64,000 nucleotides of DNA from Pseudohalioglobus lutimaris (GCF_002866825.1 NZ_PKUS01000023.1:1-64000), one strand, 5' to 3'; counted from the stretch's first letter, positions 55,002 through 62,487 are shown. Notes: a model not told the origin generated them from the sequence alone. Made by a program: numbers and translations.

Positions 55002-55742
55002 ATGTCACCTATGGGGTACTTGGAGCCAAAACCGCAGAAGTCGGTGACGCAGGATTATGAACTGATCCATGCGGTACAGCGAATGGATGTGCGGCCTAAG
55101 CAGTTATTGCTGACAGCAATTTCCCATGTAAATCCCGAGGTGCCTCTGTCGAAGCAACCGCGGCCATTCTCTGTCGACATTACCGCCCAGCAGTGGACCG
55201 AAACCTGGGGTGAGCGATTGAATCCGTACCGTGATCTCAAAGACTCTGTTGAGGCGCTGCAAGGCAAGCGCTTCTGGATCCAGAATGATGCCCGAAAGAA
55301 GTCCTGGCGCAACTGGATTACGGGCGCTGAATACCATGAAAGGGAAGGGCGGGTGACCGTGCATTTGCACCACGATCTGATGCCTTACCTGTGCGGTTCT
55401 ATGCCGGTGTTTTCTACCCTGCGTATCTTGCACATCAAGGGGCTACGGTCGTTTGCCAGTATTCGCCTGTATGAATTGACCAACCAGTTCCGCCAGTCCG
55501 GTATTCGCCAGATATCCCTGGATGAACTACGCAGCCTGCTGGCCACCAAGGATTCGCACCCGCGCTTCACGGATTTTCGGCGTAAGGTTCTGGATAAAGC
55601 GGTGTCAGAGGTTAACAGCAAGACGGATCTTGAGGTGTCCTGGGAGCCGGTGAAAAAAGGCCGCAGCGTCTCGGGCATCAAGTTCTTTATAAAAACCAGT
55701 ACGCAGCCGGATATGTTCCCGCTGGGCGTTCAGTCCAGCTGA
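55002..55742 (+). CDS. Rep_3-family replication initiator
   Basis: 246 residues; a second Met four codons in is also possible. The protein has the two winged-helix domains of iteron-binding initiators: first KQLLLTAISHVNPEV onwards with FSVDITAQQWTETWG, then HLHHDLMPYLCGS, SFASIRLYELTNQFRQSG and ISLDELRSLLATKDSHPRF. It binds the iterons just upstream. The end overlaps the convergent ParB-like gene by 13 bp. Confidence 0.9.
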   Translation: MSPMGYLEPKPQKSVTQDYELIHAVQRMDVRPKQLLLTAISHVNPEVPLSKQPRPFSVDITAQQWTETWGERLNPYRDLKDSVEALQGKRFWIQNDARKKSWRNWITGAEYHEREGRVTVHLHHDLMPYLCGSMPVFSTLRILHIKGLRSFASIRLYELTNQFRQSGIRQISLDELRSLLATKDSHPRFTDFRRKVLDKAVSEVNSKTDLEVSWEPVKKGRSVSGIKFFIKTSTQPDMFPLGVQSS

Positions 55743-56761
55743 GGATCGGTGTTTGCGCCCAACTCCAGCAGCAGGGCATTGGTTTCCCGTTTGTTATCGA
55801 CTTTCATCGTTAAGGTGCCCCGCAATAGCGGGTCCGTTTCTATCTGTCTATCCAGCTTTTCCAGCAGGCCCTTCAGCTCCGACAAGCTGTGAAAGGGCAT
55901 CTCCACATAGCCTTTCTGGTGTCCGCCATCCAGGGCGATAGTGGTGGGGGTTCCGAAGCTCTCCGATAGAGCCCGTTCCATGAGGCCCAGGTCGCCCAAA
56001 CGGTGTTTTTTCTGGCCTCTGGGGTTCGCTACTTTCTTGGGCCGCTCGTAATCCGGGTGAACCAGCTCATACAGGGTGCGGGTGGACATCATCCCCTTGC
56101 TGGCCTGGGCTGCCAGGCGTTCCTGGCGTTCAGGGGAGGGCTCGGCCAGCAGGGTTTTGGCGTCCCATTGTGTAAGCAGGCCTTGTTGTAGCAGTTCCCG
56201 TGTGCGTGGTTGCAGCCCTTTGAGCAGCCGGAGTCGGTTGGAGAGGGTGGTGCGGTTGATGCACAGGGCGTTAGCCAGGGTCTGAATCTTCCATCTCTGG
56301 TCGGGTTTTGAGAAATGCTCGATGGCGGTCTGGGCCGCGGCCGCGTAGAGCAGGGGAGAGGTCACCAGGCCGGCCGCTTTCTGGTCCTGGGCAGCGTATT
56401 CAATGGCGTAGAAAGCCGCATCGCTGTTATTGCACTCGATGAGCCCCAGGGGAATATTTGGGGAGTGGGGATAGGCATCTTTGTGGACAAAGGCCTCCAG
56501 TCGTTCCCAGCCCACCAGGACTTCCACCGTGTGGCCTTCCGTAGTGGCTATTTTTCGAGCAATGACAGGGCCGGGAGGTCCGCCTAGCTCAAGTGCATGG
56601 TCGATCAGGGCGTTTTGTTGAGCATCTGGGATTTCAGGGGAGATCGCGTAAGGAGCCCGCCTGATCTGCGCACGTTCGATGTTTTGCATGGCTGGGGCCA
56701 GCAACTTGATTAACCTGTTTCGCCGTTCGTTGTTGCTGGCTTTGCTAGGTTGCCCTTTCAT
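55730..56761 (-). CDS. ParB/RepB-like DNA-binding protein
   Basis: 343 residues from the ATG at 56761; the frame is longer upstream but runs through a palindrome and the likely promoter. It contains a ParB-like N-domain (VIARKIATTEGHTVEVLVGW), the box with FYAIEYAAQDQKAAGLV, a helix-turn-helix (IQTLANALCINRTTLSNRLR), and a C-terminal dimer-like region. Such proteins help plasmid partition or regulate. A perfect 20-bp palindrome ends nine bases before the start and may be its binding site. No ParA is coupled to it. Confidence 0.75.
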   Translation of the reverse strand: MKGQPSKASNNERRNRLIKLLAPAMQNIERAQIRRAPYAISPEIPDAQQNALIDHALELGGPPGPVIARKIATTEGHTVEVLVGWERLEAFVHKDAYPHSPNIPLGLIECNNSDAAFYAIEYAAQDQKAAGLVTSPLLYAAAAQTAIEHFSKPDQRWKIQTLANALCINRTTLSNRLRLLKGLQPRTRELLQQGLLTQWDAKTLLAEPSPERQERLAAQASKGMMSTRTLYELVHPDYERPKKVANPRGQKKHRLGDLGLMERALSESFGTPTTIALDGGHQKGYVEMPFHSLSELKGLLEKLDRQIETDPLLRGTLTMKVDNKRETNALLLELGANTDPQLD

Positions 56762-56770
56762 ATTAACAAT

Positions 56771-56790
56771 ACCGTTCCGCGCGGAACGGT
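56771..56790. promoter_or_regulatory. Perfect 20-bp palindrome, parS-like operator candidate
   Basis: ACCGTTCCGCGCGGAACGGT is a perfect inverted repeat just upstream of the ParB-like gene. Its core, GTTCCGCGCGGAAC, follows the same GTTYCRCGYGRAAC pattern as the chromosomal parS core GTTTCACGTGAAAC. Binding by the neighbouring ParB-like protein is inferred. Confidence 0.6.
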
Positions 56791-57114
56791 TTATTTTACA
56801 GCGTGTGTTTACCTGCTGCAATTGCTCTGCATGCGGTGAATAGCCGGCAGGGTGGGCGGGTATATAGCTCCCGTCATCCGGGAGGAGGCTATTCAATGGG
56901 GAGGATGAAAAATAGGACGTCTGGTGCGGCTGCCTTCTATATAAAGCTAGATGATCCGGTGGAGTAGGGCACCTGCTCGGGCTGCTCCGGATTCCGCTCT
57001 CGCTGCATCCCTGCGGGACTGAGCCCTGCGTATCCCGGGTGCGAGAATTCATCGCTGTCGAATGCCAGGTGTTTCATTGGAGTGGGGTAGCCAGTCCGTT
57101 ACACTGTCGCCGAC
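56791..57114. other. Intergenic region with one hairpin and a tiny ORF
   Basis: About 320 bp between the ParB-like gene and the divergent phosphoribosyltransferase gene. It holds a hairpin (CTCCCG-TCATC-CGGGAG at about 56871) and, in the plus direction, a 23-codon ORF (ATG at 56896) next to GGAGGAGG. No product can be named. The promoters of both flanking genes must lie here. Confidence 0.4.
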
Positions 57115-57860
57115 ATGCACTTACTCGCCGCCGACAGACAACCCAATCGAACCCCCTGGGGCGATACTCCGCCGGTGGCTATTCTCGCGAGTGAGCCTCT
57201 GACCAAGCAACACCCCGACTACCGGGCCGCCAAGACCGGCGATATTGAATCCGCGATGTCACCATCGACGGTTTGATGGGGCGCCGCGGCGCGCTGCGCC
57301 GGGTGTCCATGTTGATCAAACGAACAACACCCGTGATCATTCCGGTGCATGCCGTGGAGTCAAACTCGGTGAATGTGATCCCTACCGCGCTGGCGCAATA
57401 CATTGGTACCGCGTTTGATCTGCCCGTGAACTACGACATCCTCCAGGCAAACCGGGTCAGTCACACGGGTTCCAGTGGCTACCATCGACTGGCGACGCCA
57501 CCGCTATTTGCCGGCGAGGTCGGTCCCGGAGACTACCTGATTGTGGATGACTTTGTGGGGCAAGGCGGCACGTTAGCCAATATCCGTGGTCATATAGCAT
57601 CCCAGGGCGGCCATGTGGTTGGTCTGGTAGCGCTGACCGGCCAGCGCCGATCTGCTACACTAGTGGTCGAGCCACAAACCCTGCAGGACCTGAGAGCCAA
57701 ACATGCAGCCCTTGAAGACTGGTGGAGTGAGGTATTCGGATACGGTTTCGCGCTTCTTACAGAAAGTGAAGCACGATACCTCCTCAACTCCCCGGATGTT
57801 GACACCATCCGAGCAAGCATCGCTGAGATTGCACGCGAGGGAGACGGGTGCCCAGGCTAA
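57115..57860 (+). pseudogene. Frameshifted phosphoribosyltransferase gene
   Basis: The first frame, from an ATG at 57115, encodes a convincing N-terminus (HLLAADRQPNRTPWGDTPPV; ILASEPLTKQHPDYRAAKTG) but stops at 57276. The frame one base back then carries on from about 57249 (IRDVTIDGLMGRRGALRR) to 57860 with PVIIPVHAVES and the PRPP motif YLIVDDFVGQGGTLANI. Joining the two frames near 57247-57250 gives a normal plasmid-type PRTase of about 245 residues. One lost base, a sequencing error or a -1 recoding event would explain it. No slippery heptamer is seen. Confidence 0.7.
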
Positions 57861-57957
57861 AGACATCGCCAAAAAGCGGGGTGTTGGGATACGGCGGATC
57901 AATGATAAAGCCGTGTCTCGGGATCCTCGGTCTGGCAGGTTTATCCATAAGAAGTAA
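57796..57957 (+). CDS. Small basic protein overlapping the PRTase end
   Basis: 53 residues from an ATG at 57796, running in another frame across the PRTase stop. The product is Lys/Arg-rich with a helical first half (PSEQASLRLHARETGAQAKD) and a tail INDKAVSRDPRSGRF. The tail lies outside the PRTase frame and has an orderly composition, which supports a real gene, perhaps read by coupling. Unrecognised. Confidence 0.4.
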   Translation: MLTPSEQASLRLHARETGAQAKDIAKKRGVGIRRINDKAVSRDPRSGRFIHKK

Positions 57958-57972
57958 GCTCTACTGACCACT

Positions 57973-58557
57973 TCACTCCCGGTAACGCCTGAACTCGGGC
58001 TCAGACAGCCTCTCTTTGATATCTGCCATCGTTACCATGCGCGAGTGAGTAGCGAGCTGCTTGTTGTGCACGTCGATCATCGAGTCCAGGAAGCCATATA
58101 ACCCGGACATCCATACGTCACTGCCAACGGTTTCCTCATATAGAGCCTCGCGACCACCTTCAAAATCCCACGCATCGAATCGATAGCGCAATCCCACCGG
58201 CAATTCGGCAAGCCGGTCGATGAGGGGGCTGCCCGTAACGACGAGCTCGTTGGGCAGGTGCTCTATCAGGTGTCCCCAAAGTCGATCGACGCGATGGCCA
58301 TAGCCTTCGACCTCCTTAACCAGCTTCTTACCGCTGTAGTCAGCCAGAACAGAGTAGGCGACAAGGCTCTTTAGTACGGCCTCAACACTCATTCTTAGAT
58401 CGATGAAGCACTTACAACGTCGAGACTTGATATGCATGAAACTGGGTGCTTCATCAGTCAATGCACAGTGGCGATACCGCATCTTGAAATCCAATGCATC
58501 GTGCAAGAAATGACTGGAGACCTCCAGGTGTGTCGGTCGAGTAGTGTTGTCTGACAT
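57973..58557 (-). CDS. Unknown helical protein (HEPN-like helix pattern)
   Basis: 194 residues from the ATG at 58557, preceded by CCGGAAG; the longer frame overlaps the divergent ParB-like gene. The central helices (FIDLRMSVEAVLKSLVAYSV then GYGHRVDRLWGHLIEHLP) are spaced like the four-helix HEPN/nucleotidyltransferase-partner fold, but no RxxxxH nuclease motif is clear. Divergent from the ParB-like gene at 58813. Confidence 0.55.
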   Translation of the reverse strand: MSDNTTRPTHLEVSSHFLHDALDFKMRYRHCALTDEAPSFMHIKSRRCKCFIDLRMSVEAVLKSLVAYSVLADYSGKKLVKEVEGYGHRVDRLWGHLIEHLPNELVVTGSPLIDRLAELPVGLRYRFDAWDFEGGREALYEETVGSDVWMSGLYGFLDSMIDVHNKQLATHSRMVTMADIKERLSEPEFRRYRE

Positions 58558-58659
58558 CAGTGCGCTTCCGGTGGCGAAACTATCCCTCTGGGGAGGGGCA
58601 TAGATTAGCACCCGTTTGGCCTTAGTCCAGGCATCCCCCCACCTTCGCTCGGTCACTGC

Positions 58660-58795
58660 GTTCTCTCCCTGCAGGCCGGGCGGTTCCCCCTGCCTGGACA
58701 CGTCCAAGCCAGCTGCTGGCTCACTCGCATACTCGCTCGCTGTTTGGGGGTCTTCGCCCCCAGAGGGATGGGGGTTGAAAAACCAACAAACTGAA
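58660..58795 (+). ncRNA. Hairpin-rich leader of the large ParB-like gene
   Basis: Serial inverted repeats before the gene at 58813: GCAGG...CCTGC (58668-58690), GGAC-AC-GTCC, AGCCAGC-T-GCTGGCT (58708-58722) and GGGGG-TCTTCG-CCCCC (58746-58761). No ORF is present in this stretch. The design is like the leaders at 50.4-50.7, 61.9 and 63.2 kb, but the shared module of those is absent. Confidence 0.5.
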
Positions 58796-58812
58796 TAGAG
58801 CGAGATACGATT

Positions 58813-60675
58813 ATGACAACTCAAATGATTCCACTGTCCAAGCTGACAGTCTCCAAACGCAATGTCCGTAAGACTTCCCCAGATCGTGACGCGCACAAAC
58901 GACTGATGGCGAGTATCGCCAGTCAGGGTGTGCTTCAGAATCTGGTGGTGGTGCCCGAGGGTAGGGGCAAGTTCGGCGTAGTGGCAGGGGGCAGGCGTCT
59001 GCGTGCCCTGCAGGACCTGGCCAAAAGCGACGCTATCGCGAAGGACTTCGAAGTCGAGTGTCGGGTGAAGGACAAGGACGCCGATATCACCGAGATATCG
59101 CTGGCAGAGAATGTGGGGCAGGAAGCCATGCATCCTGCTGACCAGTACGAGGCCTTCGCCGAGCTGGTGGGGCAGGGGGTTCCGGTGGAGGACATCGCCG
59201 CTAAGTTCGGGGTGACCAAGCTGGTGGTGGAGAAGCGCCTGAAACTGGGGCGGGTTGCCCCCAAGCTACTGGAAGATTACCGCAAGGGCGGGATTAACCT
59301 GGAATGCCTGATGGCGTTTACCGTCTCTGACGACCACGAGCGGCAATTGGCCTGCTACAAGGAACTGTCCGGACGGCTGTGGCCCCATGCGGTGAAAAGC
59401 TGGCTGTTGGGCGAGGCGGTGGATGCACGGCGGGGCATCGGTGCGTTTGTCGGTAAGGCTGCCTATCTGAAAGCCGGTGGCGCGGGAGCAGGGGACTTAT
59501 TCGAAGATACCTTCTATCTCTGTGATTCGGCACTGGTCTGTGAACTGGCCCAAGCCAAGCTGGATCGAGCAGCCACTAAACTGGCCAAGGAAGAGAGCGG
59601 GTGGTCGTGGATTGAAACGGCCATGGATCGTCACCAATCGCTGGAAGGCCTGCACCAACTGCAAGCCGAGCTTGTTGGTGTCCCTGATGATCTCATACAG
59701 GAAATCGAGGCGCTGGATAAGCAGATCAGTGAGTGGGAGGACATGTATTACGATGAAAAATTGGCCGAAGGCTTTGACGATGAAGACGCCTTCTATGCCG
59801 CCATAGAGGCGGCACAGCAAGAATCAGGCGAGTTGGAAGACAAGCGCGATGGGTACCTGCAGTACACCGAGGAACAGCAGGCCTACGCCGGTTGTATCGT
59901 CACCTTCGACAACGCCGGCAAGCTGGAGATTCTCCGGGGCTGGGCGCGCAAAAAAGACCTGCCCAAGGCCAAGAGCGCAGACTCGGGCAGTGGTGCAGGG
60001 GAGGGCGGCCAAGCCCAGGACACCAGCAAGAAGGAGCTGACTCAGGCACTGGTCAACGATCTGGGGCAATACCGGCAGCAGGCCACGAAGGCGACCTTGC
60101 TGGCCAAACCGGCTGTCGCGCTGGATGTTCTGCATTATTCCCTGTGCTTGCAGGTGTTGTCCGAGTCTTTTTGGGAAGGCAAGGAGCTGATGGATGCCAG
60201 CTTCACCGTGGTCAAATCAGAGTCCAGCCGGGGTGATACCGAGGCGGGCAAGGCCTTTGATGCGCTGTCGGATCGCAGCGGGCTGTCCATGGACTGGCTG
60301 ACGATTGAGGACAACGCCGAACGACTGGCGGCTTTTATCGCATTACCGAGAAAAGCCAAGGACAAGCTGGTGGCCTATGCGGTGGCGCAGACCCTGCGTA
60401 TCGGGGTGCGGGGCAAGCCAGAACAGGATGCCCTTGTGGACCTGCTGGGTGTGGACTTCTCCAGCTACTGGCGCCCCAACGCGAACAACTACTTTGGCAG
60501 ACTGACCAAGCCGCAATTGCTCGAGCAGTTCGGTCCCGTGATCGGGCAGGAGTGGACAGACTGGCATGACGATGCCAAGAAGTCGGCCATTGTGGACAGT
60601 CTGGATGAGCGTTTCAGCGAGAAACCTAAATCCAAAGACGATTCCAAGGCGATCTGGATACCCGAACAATTCTAA
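58813..60675 (+). CDS. Large ParB-like protein
   Basis: 620 residues. The first ~190 residues are a ParB/RepB-type domain (MIPLSKLTVSKRNVRKTSPD; GVVAGGRRLRALQDL; ISLAENVGQEAMHPADQYEA) with a helix-turn-helix (VEDIAAKFGVTKLVVEKRLK). A long acidic, coiled-coil-like middle (about 285-345) and a conserved C-terminal region (LVDLLGVDFSSYWRPNANNY; LLEQFGPVIGQEWTDWH) follow. Proteins like this are common on large plasmids and ICEs, often without a ParA; their role may be nuclease- or transcription-related. A GC-rich UUCG hairpin and a small gene follow. Confidence 0.82.
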   Translation: MTTQMIPLSKLTVSKRNVRKTSPDRDAHKRLMASIASQGVLQNLVVVPEGRGKFGVVAGGRRLRALQDLAKSDAIAKDFEVECRVKDKDADITEISLAENVGQEAMHPADQYEAFAELVGQGVPVEDIAAKFGVTKLVVEKRLKLGRVAPKLLEDYRKGGINLECLMAFTVSDDHERQLACYKELSGRLWPHAVKSWLLGEAVDARRGIGAFVGKAAYLKAGGAGAGDLFEDTFYLCDSALVCELAQAKLDRAATKLAKEESGWSWIETAMDRHQSLEGLHQLQAELVGVPDDLIQEIEALDKQISEWEDMYYDEKLAEGFDDEDAFYAAIEAAQQESGELEDKRDGYLQYTEEQQAYAGCIVTFDNAGKLEILRGWARKKDLPKAKSADSGSGAGEGGQAQDTSKKELTQALVNDLGQYRQQATKATLLAKPAVALDVLHYSLCLQVLSESFWEGKELMDASFTVVKSESSRGDTEAGKAFDALSDRSGLSMDWLTIEDNAERLAAFIALPRKAKDKLVAYAVAQTLRIGVRGKPEQDALVDLLGVDFSSYWRPNANNYFGRLTKPQLLEQFGPVIGQEWTDWHDDAKKSAIVDSLDERFSEKPKSKDDSKAIWIPEQF

Positions 60676-60695
60676 TCCACCTAAAATCTACAAGC

Positions 60696-60711
60696 GGGGG
60701 CTTCGGCCCCC
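60696..60711. terminator. GC-rich UUCG-loop hairpin after the ParB-like gene
   Basis: GGGGGC-TTCG-GCCCCC lies between the ParB-like stop and the next start codon. There is no T-run, so it is more likely an mRNA-stabilising or attenuating hairpin than a full terminator. Confidence 0.5.
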
Positions 60712-60731
60712 ATTATCTAGGAGAATTTTCC

Positions 60732-60974
60732 ATGGAAGCCTCTATCGCCTTAGCCTTGCTAGATGACAGTGATTCCCAGGCCGCGCAGCGCCAGATGCGT
60801 GGCACCGATCCATTCCGTCTCGGCGAGGCGAGCGAGGCGCTCGCCGAACTCGACACCCTCGCAATGGGTTCACCCGACGCGTTCCGGTCAGCGATCGATC
60901 GTAAAGCCATCGAGGGTGTCGTGGACACGCTTCTGGCGCAAATCCGACAAATACGCGCAGCAGAGAAAGCATAG
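60732..60974 (+). CDS. Small protein downstream of the ParB-like gene
   Basis: 80 residues after AGGAGAATTTTCC-ATG. Helical and Ala-rich (ASIALALLDDSDSQAAQRQ; IEGVVDTLLAQIRQIRAAEK). It lies 57 bases after the ParB-like gene and is closed by a good terminator, so the two form an operon. Function unknown. Confidence 0.65.
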   Translation: MEASIALALLDDSDSQAAQRQMRGTDPFRLGEASEALAELDTLAMGSPDAFRSAIDRKAIEGVVDTLLAQIRQIRAAEKA

Positions 60975-61027
60975 TCGAGTAACTCGCCAACCCGTTTTCC
61001 ACATAGCTTCGACAGGCTATCTCGCTT

Positions 61028-61050
61028 GCCGCCCTCCGGGCGGCTTTTTT
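61028..61050 (+). terminator. Rho-independent terminator (plus strand)
   Basis: GCCGCCC-TCC-GGGCGGC followed by six T. It ends the rightward ParB-like/small gene operon. Confidence 0.92.
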
Positions 61051-61067
61051 GCGCTCGGATCTCGCGC

Positions 61068-61092
61068 AAAAAAAAGGAACCGAGCAGGTTCC
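61068..61092 (-). terminator. Rho-independent terminator of radC
   Basis: Read leftward: GGAACC-TGCTC-GGTTCC followed by eight T. It lies 32 bases after the radC stop. Confidence 0.88.
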
Positions 61093-61123
61093 TTTGGCAG
61101 AGTGATTGTCGCCAGATAACAGT

Positions 61124-61588
61124 CTACAGCAGTCCCTCTTCAGCAAAGCTGAACGTACTGTTGGTAGAGACGATCACATGGTCAAGAACACGAATGTCCA
61201 ATAGGCCGAGCGCACTGACGATACGCTCTGTGATACGTCGATCCGCCGAACTGGGTTCGGTAATGCCCGACGGGTGGTTATGGCCCAGGATCACGGCCGC
61301 GGCATTATGCGCAAGCGCAGCCTTGGCAATCTCCCTCGGGTAGACAGCAGCGCCATCTATCGTTCCCATAAAGAGCTCATCTACCTTAAGCAGCTGATGC
61401 TGGTTATTGAGATAGAGCACACAAAAGATCTCACGCTCCTTGTCACCGATACGCAGACGCAGGATATCCTTCGACGCGCGCGGGCTTTGTAACGTTTCTG
61501 TTGTGTAGGTCGCTCTTTCTTCCACAAACCTGATCGCGGCAGCGATCACCTCGTCCTGTGAATCATAGTTAAATGCATCCATTTTCAT
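61124..61588 (-). CDS. radC: RadC-family (JAMM/MPN) protein
   Basis: 154 residues from the ATG at 61588 (a second ATG follows at 61582); the longer frame has no ribosome site. The metal motif is LGHNHPSG followed by an Asp eight residues on (SSADRRIT), with VDELFMGTIDGAAVYPREI upstream. Mobile-element RadC proteins of this short form lack the helix-hairpin-helix part of chromosomal RadC. Their function is unsettled; recombination or anti-defence roles have been proposed. A strong hairpin lies in the leader. Confidence 0.88.
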   Translation of the reverse strand: MKMDAFNYDSQDEVIAAAIRFVEERATYTTETLQSPRASKDILRLRIGDKEREIFCVLYLNNQHQLLKVDELFMGTIDGAAVYPREIAKAALAHNAAAVILGHNHPSGITEPSSADRRITERIVSALGLLDIRVLDHVIVSTNSTFSFAEEGLL

Positions 61589-61616
61589 ATCTCGCTCTAA
61601 GTAGAGATGAGATACG

Positions 61617-61638
61617 CCGATGGGACGAATCCCATCGG
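61617..61638 (-). promoter_or_regulatory. Hairpin in the radC leader
   Basis: CCGATGGG-ACGAAT-CCCATCGG, a perfect eight-base stem, lies 28 bases before the radC start. A palindrome, GCCGTACGGC, follows upstream at about 61645. It belongs to the set of structured leaders in this region. Confidence 0.6.
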
Positions 61639-61669
61639 GGTGATGCCGTACGGCGAAAACTGTCAAAAA

Positions 61670-61700
61670 GAAAACCCCGGGTGTTTAGTCCGGGGTTTTC
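61670..61700 (-). terminator. Terminator after the 61.9-kb small gene
   Basis: GAAAACCCCGG, nine-base loop, CCGGGGTTTTC: an eleven-base stem with A and T ends, able to work in both directions. It lies eight bases after the small gene stop and separates it from radC. Confidence 0.82.
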
Positions 61701-61708
61701 AGCGAAGC

Positions 61709-61900
61709 CTAGCTGTTCTCGTCAGCTTTGGGCGGGAACAAAACCAGGTCACCCGAGACCGAAATCCCAGGGGTGATTTTCAGGTTAAGCCCGTCGCCCT
61801 TGTCGTGGGGAAAGGCAACACCCACTTTCGTGTAGTTGCTCTTCTCCTCGCCATTAGACTCGAACTTCTCTTGTACAAACACATTCAGGTACTTCGACAT
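61709..61900 (-). CDS. Small conserved-looking plasmid protein
   Basis: 63 residues from the ATG at 61900 (the frame starts seven codons further up, but the GGAG site is directly before 61900). The product is beta-rich and soluble (KYLNVFVQEKFESNGEEKSN; TKVGVAFPHDKGDGLNLKI). Family not recognised. It has its own promoter, a structured leader, a GGA hairpin covering the Shine-Dalgarno and its own terminator, so its level seems carefully controlled. Confidence 0.7.
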   Translation of the reverse strand: MSKYLNVFVQEKFESNGEEKSNYTKVGVAFPHDKGDGLNLKITPGISVSGDLVLFPPKADENS

Positions 61901-61901
61901 G

Positions 61902-61916
61902 GTTAATCTCCTTAAC
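61902..61916 (-). promoter_or_regulatory. GGA-loop hairpin covering the Shine-Dalgarno (CsrA-type site)
   Basis: Read leftward: GTTAA-GGAGA-TTAAC, a perfect stem with the Shine-Dalgarno GGAGA as its loop, one base before the ATG at 61900. This is a textbook arrangement for CsrA repression, and the element has its own csrA at 24.9 kb. Confidence 0.6.
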
Positions 61917-61940
61917 GTCAATTAATCCCATGTAGGCTTC

Positions 61941-62025
61941 TTCCCCAAATGGGTCGAAACCCAAATGGGGAAAGATGCAGGGTGTCCCTGCGAACTTAAT
62001 GCTACTGAGAGTAGCCACTAAGTGG
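61941..62025 (-). ncRNA. Structured 5' leader with the shared hairpin module, copy 2
   Basis: Four inverted repeats in 85 bases: a 14-base arm pair (12 of 14 paired) at 61941-61972, GCAGGG-TGT-CCCTGC at 61977-61991, GCTACT-GAG-AGTAGC at 62001-62015, and CCACT-A-AGTGG at 62015-62025. The predicted promoter (62059-62031) would start the transcript just upstream of them, making them the 5' leader of the 61.9-kb gene. Confidence 0.65.
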
Positions 62026-62030
62026 TTTTT

Positions 62031-62059
62031 ACATTAAAACCCTATAAATACAGAGTCAA
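62031..62059 (-). promoter_or_regulatory. Sigma-70 promoter for the 61.9-kb gene
   Basis: Read leftward: TTGACT (62059-62054), 17 bases, TAATGT (62036-62031). The hairpin leader starts right after it and the shared 13-bp box lies eight bases upstream, the usual place for an activator. Confidence 0.6.
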
Positions 62060-62066
62060 TCGTAAT

Positions 62067-62079
62067 GTTTCTTACGTTA
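62067..62079. promoter_or_regulatory. Shared 13-bp box, copy 2
   Basis: GTTTCTTACGTTA, identical to copies at 54524 and 63394. It lies eight bases upstream of a predicted -35 element. Confidence 0.6.
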
Positions 62080-62107
62080 AGGAGCTCCCTAACGAGGGTA
62101 TATCAGG

Positions 62108-62419
62108 TCAAACAATGCGCGGAAATCCCTTATTTAATACACCGAAAACGCCGCGGCCGAGCAGACAGCCCTGCACATGTTCGCCGGCTTCCAATGTTCG
62201 CCAGTCACTGGAAAGTCCTTCGGTGGGACTGACGGCCTCGGCCTGAAGCTTGACCGGCCGGGCACCGGGTATTCGTCTGGCCAGTCGCAATTCGATGAAA
62301 CCCAACCAGGGCAGGTAGCGATAGTCGCCCTCCCGGGTAGCCACCCCGATCGTCTCTCGGGACGGTTCGTCGTGCAGGACGATGTTGCGGTAATTGAGTT
62401 TTCGGCGGAGCGCTGGCAT
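62108..62419 (-). CDS. Small protein directly downstream of a LexA-like box
   Basis: 103 residues from the ATG at 62419. Basic, mixed composition (RRKLNYRNIVLHDEPSRETI; LPWLGFIELRLARRIPGARP). No Shine-Dalgarno is visible, and the LexA-like box ends one base before the ATG, so the mRNA may be almost leaderless. Family not recognised. Confidence 0.5.
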   Translation of the reverse strand: MPALRRKLNYRNIVLHDEPSRETIGVATREGDYRYLPWLGFIELRLARRIPGARPVKLQAEAVSPTEGLSSDWRTLEAGEHVQGCLLGRGVFGVLNKGFPRIV

Positions 62420-62420
62420 A

Positions 62421-62436
62421 CTGGTTATATATACAG
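62421..62436. promoter_or_regulatory. LexA-like box at a start codon
   Basis: CTGGTTATATATACAG fits CTG-N10-CAG with an AT-rich centre; read leftward it is CTGTATATATAACCAG, with a -10-like TATAAC inside. It is less symmetric than the box at 22.17 kb. It touches the start codon of the 103-residue gene. Confidence 0.55.
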
Positions 62437-62487
62437 AAACGGCGATATGCAGCGCAATTTACTTTGAGCGGGAAGCCCTAAAAAACG

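Noticed and set aside
55805-55830. TTAAGGTGCCCC, iteron-like sequence inside the ParB-like gene
   Set aside because: Only about half of the 22-bp iteron is matched and it is in coding sequence; probably chance.
57973-59133. Longer 386-codon reading of the 57973 gene
   Set aside because: The upstream half runs antisense through the start of the ParB-like gene and its leader; the ATG at 58557 has a ribosome site.
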